Source of the DNA: Bacteroidales bacterium UBA6192
GTDB taxonomy: Bacteria > Bacteroidota > Bacteroidia > Bacteroidales > F082
DNA: 64,000 bases
Assembly (NCBI GenBank): GCA_002422725.1
Contig: DITE01000059.1
Span: 13,452 to 77,451, forward strand
Direction of reading: 5' to 3'
The notes beneath the pieces are model-generated. The model was not told the DNA's origin, ran no database searches, and worked only from the letters and a program-made list of their open reading frames with translations. The translations under genes were made by a program, and so were the position numbers. Below, piece after piece: positions 17,252 to 26,570 of the stretch (its first letter is position 1; each line of letters begins with the position of its first letter).

Positions 17252-17323
17252 AACTCCCGGCTGCCTGTCTCCTTGGAAACCGGCGTTTTAAGCAAGTAGT
17301 GAGTTTGAAAAAAGCCGGGAGTT
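17252..17323 (-). promoter_or_regulatory. Structured 5' leader of the membrane methyltransferase
   Basis: AACTCCCGGCT (minus strand, 17323-17313) and its perfect complement AGCCGGGAGTT (17262-17252) enclose about 50 bases. The first arm begins at the predicted transcription start. The second arm is followed by T residues and then the ATG at 17247. Inside the loop are an A-A-G-G-A-G-A stretch and an A-C-G-C-C-G-G that could pair with the first arm instead. This suggests a leader with alternative folds; no known riboswitch was recognised. Confidence 0.45.
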
Positions 17324-17327
17324 AGCA

Positions 17328-17358
17328 CAAAGATACGCAGAAATGATCGCTGCGCAAA
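17328..17358 (-). promoter_or_regulatory. Promoter of the membrane methyltransferase
   Basis: TTTG (17358-17355), 19 bases, TATCTTTG (17335-17328) on the minus strand: a full match to the Bacteroidota consensus. Confidence 0.8.
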
Positions 17359-17469
17359 CAATTTTCCGGTAGTTTTCCTTTAAAAGGATCAAAACTTCAG
17401 AATTCTTTTTCAGATTTCTTTCCGGCTTGTTTTAATTCATTCTAAATTATACGAACCACCCAATTCCAA

Positions 17470-17500
17470 TTCGTGCGATGTAAGCTAAAAACTACCTTTG
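17470..17500 (+). promoter_or_regulatory. Promoter of the citrate lyase genes
   Basis: TTCG (17470-17473), 19 bases, TACCTTTG (17493-17500). Transcription should begin near 17506, 20 bases before the ATG. Confidence 0.65.
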
Positions 17501-17525
17501 TAAGTTAAAACCTAACAATTGCAGC

Positions 17526-18740
17526 ATGATGATAGCAACAGCAGGAAATAAAGGAAAAGATGTCCGGTCCGATTGCCAGGTCTCATTGGAAATCAGGCAG
17601 GAAGGAGGGCGTGAACTGGTTTTGGAAAGCAAGGTGGAGCGTCTCTATGGCAGGCAAATCAGGGCACAGATACATGCTATTCTTGATTTTTTTGACCTTG
17701 AACATGTTAGCCTTCACCTGGACGACTCAGGCGCAGTGCCTTTGGTGATTGCTGCCAGGATAGAGGCTGCCATCAGGAAACTAATAAAAACTGATAAGGA
17801 GTTTCTGCCCGAGCAGCTGCCACAAAACATGCAGGTGACCTTGCGTGACCGACACCGCTTTTCGCGGCTTTATCTCCCCGGCAATAGTCCTAAACTGATG
17901 CTGAATGCCGGTATTCACTATCCCGATGGAATTATACTCGATCTGGAGGATTCCGTTGCCCCCGACCGGAAGTTTGAAGCGGCTTTTCTGGTACGCAACG
18001 CATTGAGAGCAATTGACTTTTATGGAGCCGAACGCATGGTGCGCATCAATCAGGTGCCTGCCGGATTGAATGATATTGAGTTTGTTGCGCCTCATGGACT
18101 TAACCTTATACTTGTTCCAAAGGTTGAAGAAGCTGGTCAGATACACCAGGTAAATGAAAAAATTGAAGCAGTGCGAAAAGAGAAAGGGTTTAAGCAACCC
18201 ATCTGGCTCATGCCAATTATTGAAAGTGCCCTTGGCGTTGTGAATGCCTATGCAATTGCATCAGCAGCACCCAATGTTGTTGCCCTTGCAGTAGGGCTTG
18301 AAGATTACACAGCCGATATAGGTGCCAGACGTACCAACGAAGCCTGGGAATCGTTTTATGCCCGCTCATCCGTTGTCAATGCTGCACGTGCGGCTGGTAT
18401 TCAGCCAATTGACTCAGTATTTTCGGACGTGGATGATATGGAAGCCCTGGCAAACAATGTCAAAATCTCAAAAAGTCTGGGTTTTGATGGAATGGGATGC
18501 ATTCACCCCAGGCAGATAGCAGTGATTCACGAAAATTTCGCACCCAATCCGGCCGAAATTGACAAAGCCAAAAAAATAGTCCTTGCTTTTGAGGATGCTG
18601 GCAAGAAAGGCCTTGGCGTGGTGAGTCTGGGATCAAAAATGATCGACCCACCGGTAGTGAAAAGAGCGCTGAAAACCATTCAGCTCGCTGTTGGTCGTGG
18701 ACTATTGGATCACGACTGGATGGTAAATGAACAACAATAA
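17526..18740 (+). CDS. Citrate lyase acyl carrier-beta subunit fusion (CitD-CitE)
   Basis: A 404-residue protein joining two citrate lyase subunits. Residues 1 to about 95 match the acyl carrier CitD: A-G-N-K-G, an R-S-D at 14-16 near the prosthetic-group serine, and L-D-D-S-G-A-V-P-L-V-I-A-A-R-I-E-A-A. From about 100 the CitE (HpcH/HpaI) barrel follows: R-L-Y-L-P-G-N-S-P-K, D-G-I-I-L-D-L-E-D-S-V-A-P-D, M-P-I-I-E-S-A-L-G-V and G-C-I-H-P-R-Q. CitE cleaves citryl-thioester to oxaloacetate and acetyl-thioester, which the carrier holds. citF follows after two bases. By alignment the modified serine is Ser15, but it could be off by one. Confidence 0.85.
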   Translation: MMIATAGNKGKDVRSDCQVSLEIRQEGGRELVLESKVERLYGRQIRAQIHAILDFFDLEHVSLHLDDSGAVPLVIAARIEAAIRKLIKTDKEFLPEQLPQNMQVTLRDRHRFSRLYLPGNSPKLMLNAGIHYPDGIILDLEDSVAPDRKFEAAFLVRNALRAIDFYGAERMVRINQVPAGLNDIEFVAPHGLNLILVPKVEEAGQIHQVNEKIEAVRKEKGFKQPIWLMPIIESALGVVNAYAIASAAPNVVALAVGLEDYTADIGARRTNEAWESFYARSSVVNAARAAGIQPIDSVFSDVDDMEALANNVKISKSLGFDGMGCIHPRQIAVIHENFAPNPAEIDKAKKIVLAFEDAGKKGLGVVSLGSKMIDPPVVKRALKTIQLAVGRGLLDHDWMVNEQQ

Positions 18741-18742
18741 TA

Positions 18743-20314
18743 ATGCAGAACATGAAAAAATACGATAATCTGGTTACCAATGCTGCAGGCCGTATCGTGC
18801 CAACCATAATCAACGGCGAAGAGCATGTCCCTTTTATGGGTGTTGGAAAGTATAAACCCACCGGCCGCAAACATGCACCTTCGATTGCAAGTTGTGCCGA
18901 TTACCCTGCGGATGGCAATAAATTGGTTCCTGACCTGAAAGAAGCATTGATCCTGGCTGGTATACGCGATGGAATAACCATTTCGACCCACCACCATTTC
19001 CGCGATGGAGACCTGATAGCCAATCAGATTTTTGATATTGCCCACGAGCTGGGCATTAAGAACCTAAGGTGGTTTCCCTCAGCCTCTTTTTCGTGCCACA
19101 AACAACTGATTAAATATCTGGAAGATGGCACAATCAACCGTATCGAAGGCAGCATGAACGGCCCTTTAGGCAGGTTTTGCTCCGAAGGCAAGATGCAGGG
19201 TATTGGCATTCTACGGTCGCATGGCGGACGTTATCAGGCTGTTCAGGATGGCGAAGTGAAAATTGATATAGCCGTTATTGCTGCGCCAACTGCCGACGCT
19301 TTTGGCAATGCCAACGGGGTTAATGGCCCTGCAGCCTGTGGCTCATTGGGGTTTGCTTTAGCCGATTCGCAATATGCTGATAAAGTGATTGTTGTTACAG
19401 ATAATCTGGTGCCGTTTCCCTGTATACCCTGGCAGATTCACGGTAATTTTGTTGATTATACAGTGGTGGTGGATCAGGTGGGGCTACCCGAAAAAATTGT
19501 TTCCGGAACTACTCAGGTTACCCGGAGTCCCGACCGGCTTCTGCTGGCTGAGATGACGGCCCGCTTGTGCGAAGAAGCCGGATTGATTCATGATGGGTTT
19601 TCCTATCAGGCCGGTGCTGGCGGGACTGCTTTGTCTATTGGTATTTATTTCAGCGAGATTCTGAAGAGAAACAATTGGAAAGCCAGGTTTATCCGTGCAG
19701 GGAGTAACAAATACCCGGTTGCCATGCTCGAAGAGGGTCTTGTGGATTACATCCTCGATGGACAAACCTTTGACCTTGAAGGCGTAAGGTCGATGCGCGA
19801 CAATCCCGGACATGTGAGCACTTCTCCATTCACGTCATACAATTATCATGGCAAGGGCAACTTTGCAGGCATGGTCGATGTGGTGATCCTTGGTGCCACC
19901 GAGGTGGATGTGCATTTCAATGCAAATGTGGTTACCCATTCCGATGGTTATCTCCTGCATGGCATTGGTGGTTGGCAGAACTGTCTTTTTGGAAAGACCG
20001 TTATCCTGCCCATTCCACTTTTCCGCGACCGGATTCCGGTTATTCTCGATGAAGTTACAACTATCTGTGGTCCAGGTGATCTTATCGATGTGATTGTTAC
20101 CGAAAGAGGTATTGCCATCAATCCAAAGCGCACCGATCTTTTCGAAAAACTTAAAGGCAGTAAGCTCCCCATAAAAACCATACAGGAATTAAAGGCTGAG
20201 GCGGAAGCCATATGCGGAAAACCTGATAAACCGCGTCTGGGTGACGAAATCGTTGCTGCCATCAAATGGGTCGATGGTACGGTGATCGATGTGGTTCGAA
20301 GGGTACTGGATTAA
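18743..20314 (+). CDS. citF: Citrate lyase alpha subunit, citrate CoA-transferase
   Basis: A 523-residue CitF of the usual length (about 510). It moves citrate onto the acyl carrier in exchange for acetate. Typical segments are G-K-Y-K-P-T-G-R-K, I-S-T-H-H-H-F-R-D-G-D, the Gly-rich Q-A-G-A-G-G-T-A-L-S and G-N-F-A-G-M-V-D-V-V-I-L-G-A-T-E-V-D. A second ATG at 18752 (M-K-K-Y-D-N-L) is also possible. The activating genes (citC ligase, citG/citX prosthetic-group synthesis) are not in the window. Together with the upstream fusion this gives a two-gene citrate lyase. Confidence 0.92.
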   Translation: MQNMKKYDNLVTNAAGRIVPTIINGEEHVPFMGVGKYKPTGRKHAPSIASCADYPADGNKLVPDLKEALILAGIRDGITISTHHHFRDGDLIANQIFDIAHELGIKNLRWFPSASFSCHKQLIKYLEDGTINRIEGSMNGPLGRFCSEGKMQGIGILRSHGGRYQAVQDGEVKIDIAVIAAPTADAFGNANGVNGPAACGSLGFALADSQYADKVIVVTDNLVPFPCIPWQIHGNFVDYTVVVDQVGLPEKIVSGTTQVTRSPDRLLLAEMTARLCEEAGLIHDGFSYQAGAGGTALSIGIYFSEILKRNNWKARFIRAGSNKYPVAMLEEGLVDYILDGQTFDLEGVRSMRDNPGHVSTSPFTSYNYHGKGNFAGMVDVVILGATEVDVHFNANVVTHSDGYLLHGIGGWQNCLFGKTVILPIPLFRDRIPVILDEVTTICGPGDLIDVIVTERGIAINPKRTDLFEKLKGSKLPIKTIQELKAEAEAICGKPDKPRLGDEIVAAIKWVDGTVIDVVRRVLD

Positions 20315-20428
20315 GCTTTTGCATTACTATTTGCTGTGTCGATTTGTCAGGTTTTTGGTTTATGCTTCAATCCCGATGAAGGATCAAAGGCCTGCAGCCT
20401 GTATGCATGAAAGCGTTGGAATATTTCT

Positions 20429-20436
20429 TACTTTTG
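20429..20436 (+). promoter_or_regulatory. Promoter -7 element for lpdA
   Basis: TACTTTTG at 20429-20436, 41 bases before the lpdA ATG. Confidence 0.5.
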
Positions 20437-20476
20437 CCTCATAAAATAAATATCCAACCGAATAAATATCTGAACA

Positions 20477-21868
20477 ATGAAATACGATGTAATCGTTATA
20501 GGCAGTGGACCTGGAGGTTATGTAGCTGCCATAAGGGCTTCCCAGCTTGGTAAAAAAGTCGCTGTTGTCGAAAAAAGTGAAATAGGTGGAGTATGCCTCA
20601 ACTGGGGCTGTATCCCTACGAAAGCTCTCTTGAAGAGTGCACAGGTATTCAATTACACAAAACATGCAGCAGATTACGGTATTAGCCTTGTTGGCGAGCC
20701 AAAGCCCGATCTGGAAGCCATGGTAAAACGCAGCCGGGCAGTAGCTGACGGCATGAGTAAAGGAGTTCAGTTTCTGTTCAAAAAGAATAAAATTGAGTTG
20801 ATTGCTGGTGTAGGAAAACTAAAAAAGGGTCAGAAGGTGGAGGTTACAGCGGCTGATAATAAGATTACCGATTATGAGGCCGAGCATATCATACTGGCCA
20901 CCGGATCAAGGTCGAAGCAGTTGCCAGGCATGCCAATCGATGGAAAAAAAATCATCGGTTACCGCGAAGCTATGGTGCTTCCCGAAATGCCCTCATCGAT
21001 GGTAGTGGTGGGCTCAGGAGCCATTGGATCGGAATTCGCTTTTTTCTATAACTCAATGGGTGTTGAGGTTACTTTGGTGGAATTTTTACCAAATATCCTT
21101 CCGATTGAAGATGAGGAAGTTTCAAAACAGTTGGAACGGTCCTTTAAGAAATCCAAAATGAAAGTGATGACCAACTCCTCTGTGGAAAAGGTGGATACAA
21201 CAGGCGAAAAGTGTAAGGTGACCATCAAGACCAAAAAGGGTGAAGAGATTATTGAGGCAGACATTGTGTTGTCGGCAGTTGGTGTGGCAACAAATCTCGA
21301 AGGAATTGGCCTCGAGGAGGTAGGTGTGGCTACAGAAAAAGGAAAAGTTATTGTTGACGATTTTTATCGCACCAATGTAAAAGGTGTTTACGCCATTGGC
21401 GATATCGTGCATGGTCCGGCACTTGCCCATGTGGCCTCTCATGAGGGGATTACCTGTGTTGAAGCTTTATGCGGATTGCATGCCGAACCCCTTGATTATG
21501 GCAATATTCCTTCCTGCACCTATACCAACCCCGAAGTGGCCTCTGTTGGTCTCACCGAAAAGCAGGCAATTGAAAAGGGTTATGAAATCAAAGTGGGGAA
21601 GTTTCCGTTTTCGGCCTCTGGCAAGGCCAGTGCCGGCGGTAGTAAGGATGGTTTCGTAAAGGTGATTTTTGATGCAAAATATGGCGAATGGTTAGGTTGT
21701 CACATGATTGGTGACAATGTTACCGAAATGATTGCCGAAGCTGTTGCAGCCCGAAAACTGGAAACAACAGGACATGAAATTATCAAAACGATTCACCCTC
21801 ACCCAACCATGTCGGAAGCAATCATGGAAGCCGCTGCCGATGCCTATGGTGAAGTGATTCATTTATAA
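20477..21868 (+). CDS. lpdA: Dihydrolipoyl dehydrogenase
   Basis: A 463-residue flavoprotein that reoxidises dihydrolipoamide in 2-oxoacid dehydrogenase and glycine cleavage complexes. FAD site G-S-G-P-G-G-Y at 9-15. Redox pair Cys40/Cys45 in C-L-N-W-G-C. NAD site V-V-G-S-G-A-I-G-S-E. The catalytic His-Glu pair of the partner subunit is in H-P-H-P-T-M-S-E near 439-446. No E1 or E2 gene is nearby, so which complex it serves cannot be told from this window. Confidence 0.95.
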   Translation: MKYDVIVIGSGPGGYVAAIRASQLGKKVAVVEKSEIGGVCLNWGCIPTKALLKSAQVFNYTKHAADYGISLVGEPKPDLEAMVKRSRAVADGMSKGVQFLFKKNKIELIAGVGKLKKGQKVEVTAADNKITDYEAEHIILATGSRSKQLPGMPIDGKKIIGYREAMVLPEMPSSMVVVGSGAIGSEFAFFYNSMGVEVTLVEFLPNILPIEDEEVSKQLERSFKKSKMKVMTNSSVEKVDTTGEKCKVTIKTKKGEEIIEADIVLSAVGVATNLEGIGLEEVGVATEKGKVIVDDFYRTNVKGVYAIGDIVHGPALAHVASHEGITCVEALCGLHAEPLDYGNIPSCTYTNPEVASVGLTEKQAIEKGYEIKVGKFPFSASGKASAGGSKDGFVKVIFDAKYGEWLGCHMIGDNVTEMIAEAVAARKLETTGHEIIKTIHPHPTMSEAIMEAAADAYGEVIHL

Positions 21869-21912
21869 ATGATTGACCGTTCAAATGTTTTGTTGCACTT
21901 AATTTAGTTGTC

Positions 21913-22455
21913 ATGGAAATTATCGAAACCGGAATTCCCGATTTATTTATTGTGAAACCTATGGTTTTTGAAGATAATCGTGGCTATTTCTTCGAGTCAT
22001 ACAACAAGGAGAAATTCCTTCAAAAAGGCATCGATCAGAACTTTGTTCAGGACAATGAGTCAAAGTCTATGAAGAATGTTTTGCGTGGATTGCATTTTCA
22101 GGCTCCTCCCTATGCGCAGGGTAAACTGGTAAGAGTAATGAAAGGCGCTGTGCTCGATGTTGCTGTCGACATCCGAAAAAATTCACCCACTTATGGACAG
22201 TGGGCTTCCATCGAACTCACAGAGTCGAACAAATGGATGTATTGGGTTCCACCTGGGTTTGCCCATGGATTTGTGACTTTAGAAGACAATACGGTGTTTT
22301 TTTACAAATGTACTAATATGTACAACAAAGCTTCTGAAGGCAGTATCCGTTGGAACGACCCTGATTTGAATATCAACTGGGGGATACAGCATCCCATTCT
22401 GTCTGAAAAGGATCAGATGGCTCCACTTTTTAAGGATTTTATAAGTCCTTTTTAA
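21913..22455 (+). CDS. rmlC: dTDP-4-dehydrorhamnose 3,5-epimerase
   Basis: A 180-residue RmlC of normal length. It epimerises dTDP-4-keto-6-deoxyglucose on the way to dTDP-rhamnose. The catalytic base is His61 in L-R-G-L-H-F-Q. The substrate loop W-V-P-P-G-F-A-H-G-F and F-Y-K-C-T-N-M-Y are present. rmlA, rmlB and rmlD are absent from the window, so the gene is separated from its pathway partners. Confidence 0.93.
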   Translation: MEIIETGIPDLFIVKPMVFEDNRGYFFESYNKEKFLQKGIDQNFVQDNESKSMKNVLRGLHFQAPPYAQGKLVRVMKGAVLDVAVDIRKNSPTYGQWASIELTESNKWMYWVPPGFAHGFVTLEDNTVFFYKCTNMYNKASEGSIRWNDPDLNINWGIQHPILSEKDQMAPLFKDFISPF

Positions 22456-22540
22456 TGCACACTTTTCCTTTACAACCCATGATCTATATGCTTTTCCTGG
22501 TAGTTAAAGACAATCTAGTTGCTAATACCAGTATGCATTT

Positions 22541-23542
22541 ATGGTAAAAAATATACTGATTACGGTTTTACTCACCCTGCTGGTAACCACCTTATTCTGG
22601 ATGTGGTATTACCGACCAGAAGGAGCCACAATCAACATGTCTTCATTGAATATCCAGCTTGATGAAAAAACCAAGCCTTCCAATACCATGGTAAAGAGTA
22701 TTGATTTGCCCGACACACTTAGCTTTGCTGGTCATGAGGTACCTCTCGAACTATTTTATGTGCGTGAGAGCCTCGAACGTGAACTAATTGTTAATACTTA
22801 CTGGCACAGCTCAACCTTGTTGTTGCTTAAGCGCGCCAACAGGTGGTTTCCTGTTATTGAACCGATACTGGCACAGCACAATATTCCCAACGATTTTAAG
22901 TATCTCTGCATGATCGAGAGCAATCTGACGAACGCAAGGTCACCTGCCGGTGCTGTTGGTTTCTGGCAATTTCTCGAAGGCACGGCAAAAGACTATGGCC
23001 TCGAAGTGAACAAAGATGTGGATGAAAGGTACCATGTGGAAAAATCAACCCTGGCTGCCTGCTTCTACCTGAATAAATCGTATGCCAGATTCAACAACTG
23101 GGCATTGGTTGCCGCATCATACAATGCCGGCCAGAAAAGAATCAACGGTTTTCTCGAAAATCAACTGGCGAATTCTTATTTCGACCTGCATATGGCTGAG
23201 GAAACTGACCGATATCTGCACCGTATGCTGGCAATGAAGCTGATTTACAGCGACCCCGAAAAATATGGCTTTTTCCCTGATATTGAGAAACTGTATGCCC
23301 CTTTGGAGTTTTCCACAGTGGTTGTAAACGACGACATAAAGAATCTGGCTGAATTTGCTGCTGAAACTAGAATCAGTTACAAATTATTGAAGTATTTCAA
23401 CCCCTGGCTAAGGTCAAATAGATTGCCGGTTCGACGCGGTGATGCGTATACGATTAAAGTTCCAACAGGAAGATTTGCCAAAACACATGCGATTTACAAA
23501 CAGTCTGAATCAATCAGCGATACAATTTTCTTTGAGGAATGA
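22541..23542 (+). CDS. Membrane-anchored lytic transglycosylase (SLT domain)
   Basis: A 333-residue envelope enzyme. One N-terminal membrane segment (residues 4-22) anchors it. The SLT fold around 105-220 has catalytic Glu126 in C-M-I-E-S-N, then A-G-A-V-G-F-W-Q-F and A-A-S-Y-N-A-G-Q. It cleaves peptidoglycan glycan strands to 1,6-anhydro ends. The last 70 residues, with I-S-Y-K-L-L-K-Y-F-N-P-W and R-R-G-D-A-Y-T-I-K-V-P, resemble a LysM-like wall-binding module as in MltD. The stop overlaps the start of uvrA by four bases. Confidence 0.9.
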   Translation: MVKNILITVLLTLLVTTLFWMWYYRPEGATINMSSLNIQLDEKTKPSNTMVKSIDLPDTLSFAGHEVPLELFYVRESLERELIVNTYWHSSTLLLLKRANRWFPVIEPILAQHNIPNDFKYLCMIESNLTNARSPAGAVGFWQFLEGTAKDYGLEVNKDVDERYHVEKSTLAACFYLNKSYARFNNWALVAASYNAGQKRINGFLENQLANSYFDLHMAEETDRYLHRMLAMKLIYSDPEKYGFFPDIEKLYAPLEFSTVVVNDDIKNLAEFAAETRISYKLLKYFNPWLRSNRLPVRRGDAYTIKVPTGRFAKTHAIYKQSESISDTIFFEE

Positions 23543-26421
23543 TGCCTGAAAATCCAATTGAGAATACGCAGGTCAGAGAAGATCAGTTTCTGGAGATATT
23601 TGGGGCACGTGTGCACAACCTCAAAAATATTGACTTGAAAATGCCACGCAACCAACTTGTTGTGATTACCGGTTTGAGTGGCAGCGGGAAATCATCCCTG
23701 GCATTTGATACCATTTATGCAGAAGGGCAGCGACGGTATATGGAGTCGTTCTCTGCCTACGCCCGCCAGTTTATTGGCAATATGGAACGTCCCGATGTGG
23801 ATAAAATTACGGGGCTAAGCCCGGTTATTTCGATTGAACAGAAGTCGGTAAACCGTAATCCCCGATCAACGGTAGGTACCATCACCGAGATTTATGATTT
23901 TCTTCGGTTGCTTTATGCCCGTGCATCGGTTGCTTACTCGCATGTTACGGGCAAACCCATGGTAAAGTATAGCGAAGAGCAGATCACCAACCTGATCATG
24001 GAACAATTTGATGGTAAACGGATCAGTATCCTTGCCCCGGTGGTCAGGGCCCGGAAAGGACACTACCGTGAACTTTTTGAGCAGATCAGGCAATCAGGTT
24101 TTACCCGTGTAAGGGTGGATGGTGAGTTGAGAGAAATTTCTTTTGGCATGCAACTCGACCGCTATAAAACGCATGATATTGAGGTGGTTATTGATCGAAT
24201 TCAAGTTGGCAACGGAGAGGAATCCGGCAAAAGACGTTTGTCGCAATCGGTTCAGACAGCCATGAAGCAAGGCCGTGGATTGATGCAGGTGCTTGATCAG
24301 GACAGTCTTGAACTGCGCTATTTTAGCAGTATGCTCATGTGTCCCGAATCGGGCATTTCGTATGATGAACCCGAACCAAACACCTTCTCTTTCAACTCTC
24401 CATACGGTGCTTGTCACAAATGCAACGGCCTGGGTGAAATTTCAGAAATTGACCTGGAGAAGATCATTCCCGATCCGAAGAAAAACATCAAAAGTGGAGG
24501 CATCGTACCACTTGGCGAAATGAAGAACAACTGGATTTTCAGTCAACTCGAAGCCATCGGCAATAAATTCGACTTCACACTCACAACGCCAATAAATGAA
24601 ATTAGCGAAGAAGCTATTGATGTCATTCTATACGGATCGAATGAGTCCTTCGAGATCAGAAAGGAATATCTGGGAGTTATTAGTTCTTATTCGCTGAATT
24701 TTGAGGGAATCATTAGTTTCATTAACAACCAGAATAACGAAAATGCCAGTCCGGGCATACGGCGCTGGGCTTCGAGTTTCATGAACCATGTGGTATGTCC
24801 GGTATGCGCTGGCACCCGACTTAAAAAAGAAGCCACCTGGTTCCGGATCAACGACAGGAATATTGCCGATCTGGCATCCATGGACATCACAGCACTTTCT
24901 GCGTGGATACAGGAATTACCTGAACACCTCACCGAACGGCAGTTTCAGATTGCGCGCGAGATACTTTCTGAAATTTCCAGGCGTACCCATTTTCTACTCG
25001 ATGTAGGTATTGATTACCTAAATCTGAACAGGCCTGCTAACACCCTTTCGGGAGGCGAGTCGCAGCGCATCAGGCTGGCAACCCAGATTGGATCACAGCT
25101 TACCGGTGTGCTCTATATCCTCGATGAGCCCAGCATCGGGCTGCATCAGCGCGACAATCACCGCCTTATCGGATCGCTTAAACAACTCAGGGATATTGGT
25201 AACTCAGTGATAGTGGTTGAACACGATAAGGATACCATACTGGCAGCTGATTATGTGGTAGACATTGGTCCTGGTGCCGGTATTCATGGCGGGAAGGTTG
25301 TGGCAGCAGGAAAACCCGGCGAGATGATCGATTGCAACAGCATTACCTGTGAATATCTGAGCGGAAAAAAACAAATTGAAGTGCCATCAGTCCGTCGCAA
25401 GGGCCTCGATAACAAACAGCTTGTTTTAACAGGAGCATACGGGCACAACCTGAAAAATGTGAGCCTTGAAATTCCTCTGGGAAAAATGATCTGTGTAACC
25501 GGTGTTTCGGGAAGTGGCAAGTCGAGCCTGATCAACGAAACCCTTTATCCCATCCTGAGTAGTCACTTCTACCGCAGTGTTCGGACTCCTTTGCCTTATG
25601 GCAGTATCAATGGTCTTGAACATATCGACAAGGTAATTGAAATTGATCAATCTCCAATCGGACGGACACCCCGTTCCAATCCGGCAACTTACACCAAAAT
25701 TTTCGATGATATCCGCAAGCTTTTCGGCGAACTGCCCGAATCGAGAATCAGGGGCTACAAACCTGGTCGATTCTCATTCAATGTGAAAGGAGGCCGATGC
25801 GAAACATGCTCAGGGGCAGGGGTGAAGATAATCGAGATGAATTTTTTGCCCGATGTGATGGTGGTTTGCGAAGAATGTCATGGAAAACGCTACAACCGTG
25901 AGACACTTGAAGTGCGTTACCGCGGTAAATCGATCAACGACGTGTTGAACCTCACCATTGATCAGGCAGTGGATTTCTTCGAAAACATCCCGATGATCCT
26001 CAGCAGGATAAAAACACTCAGAGATGTTGGTCTGGGTTATTTAAGCCTTGGCCAGCCCTCCACTACTATTTCGGGAGGTGAGGCGCAGCGGGTGAAATTA
26101 TCGACCGAACTGTCGAAAAAAGATACGGGCAAAACCCTGTATATCCTCGATGAACCCACTACAGGATTGCATTTTGAAGATGTAAAAGTATTGCTCGATA
26201 TGCTGAATAAGCTGGTCGACAAAGGAAATACCGTGCTGATTATCGAACACAACATGGAGGTAATCAAGGTGGCTGACCACATTATTGACCTCGGCCCTGA
26301 AGGGGGCGATAGGGGTGGACATATCTGGTGTTCAGGTACACCCGAAGAAGTTAGCCAGCATCCCGAAAGCTTTACCGCATTTTATCTGCGGGAGGAGCTT
26401 AAGCATAAAGTACAGGTTTGA
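23539..26421 (+). CDS. uvrA: Excinuclease ABC subunit A
   Basis: A 960-residue damage-recognition ATPase of nucleotide excision repair. The first Walker A is G-L-S-G-S-G-K-S-S, the second G-V-S-G-S-G-K-S-S. Each half has an ABC signature (T-L-S-G-G-E-S-Q-R and T-I-S-G-G-E-A-Q-R). Zinc-binding cysteine pairs are visible at C-H-K-C, C-P-V-C, C-E-T-C and C-E-E-C. Length is normal. It starts inside the end of the lytic transglycosylase gene. Two ATGs stand side by side at the start. Confidence 0.97.
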   Translation: MMPENPIENTQVREDQFLEIFGARVHNLKNIDLKMPRNQLVVITGLSGSGKSSLAFDTIYAEGQRRYMESFSAYARQFIGNMERPDVDKITGLSPVISIEQKSVNRNPRSTVGTITEIYDFLRLLYARASVAYSHVTGKPMVKYSEEQITNLIMEQFDGKRISILAPVVRARKGHYRELFEQIRQSGFTRVRVDGELREISFGMQLDRYKTHDIEVVIDRIQVGNGEESGKRRLSQSVQTAMKQGRGLMQVLDQDSLELRYFSSMLMCPESGISYDEPEPNTFSFNSPYGACHKCNGLGEISEIDLEKIIPDPKKNIKSGGIVPLGEMKNNWIFSQLEAIGNKFDFTLTTPINEISEEAIDVILYGSNESFEIRKEYLGVISSYSLNFEGIISFINNQNNENASPGIRRWASSFMNHVVCPVCAGTRLKKEATWFRINDRNIADLASMDITALSAWIQELPEHLTERQFQIAREILSEISRRTHFLLDVGIDYLNLNRPANTLSGGESQRIRLATQIGSQLTGVLYILDEPSIGLHQRDNHRLIGSLKQLRDIGNSVIVVEHDKDTILAADYVVDIGPGAGIHGGKVVAAGKPGEMIDCNSITCEYLSGKKQIEVPSVRRKGLDNKQLVLTGAYGHNLKNVSLEIPLGKMICVTGVSGSGKSSLINETLYPILSSHFYRSVRTPLPYGSINGLEHIDKVIEIDQSPIGRTPRSNPATYTKIFDDIRKLFGELPESRIRGYKPGRFSFNVKGGRCETCSGAGVKIIEMNFLPDVMVVCEECHGKRYNRETLEVRYRGKSINDVLNLTIDQAVDFFENIPMILSRIKTLRDVGLGYLSLGQPSTTISGGEAQRVKLSTELSKKDTGKTLYILDEPTTGLHFEDVKVLLDMLNKLVDKGNTVLIIEHNMEVIKVADHIIDLGPEGGDRGGHIWCSGTPEEVSQHPESFTAFYLREELKHKVQV

Positions 26422-26447
26422 CAATCAAACAATAAGGCTTACTTTTG
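26417..26447 (+). promoter_or_regulatory. Distal promoter of the DHOD-like operon
   Basis: TTTG (26417-26420, within the uvrA 3' end), 19 bases, TACTTTTG (26440-26447). Transcription from here would give a leader of about 120 bases. Confidence 0.6.
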
Positions 26448-26490
26448 TCTTCTTTTTGCCATGATATGAAAGTTTTTTCATGTTGCATGC

Positions 26491-26520
26491 TTGCTGAATA
26501 AGGCAATAAGTTTACTTTTA
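26491..26520 (+). promoter_or_regulatory. Proximal promoter of the DHOD-like operon
   Basis: TTG (26491-26493), 19 bases, TACTTTTA (26513-26520), one base off the consensus. Together with the upstream element it makes a tandem pair. Confidence 0.5.
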
Positions 26521-26570
26521 TACTCGATTTTATCTACCAATTCGTTCCACCCAATTTAAAAGAATACCCT

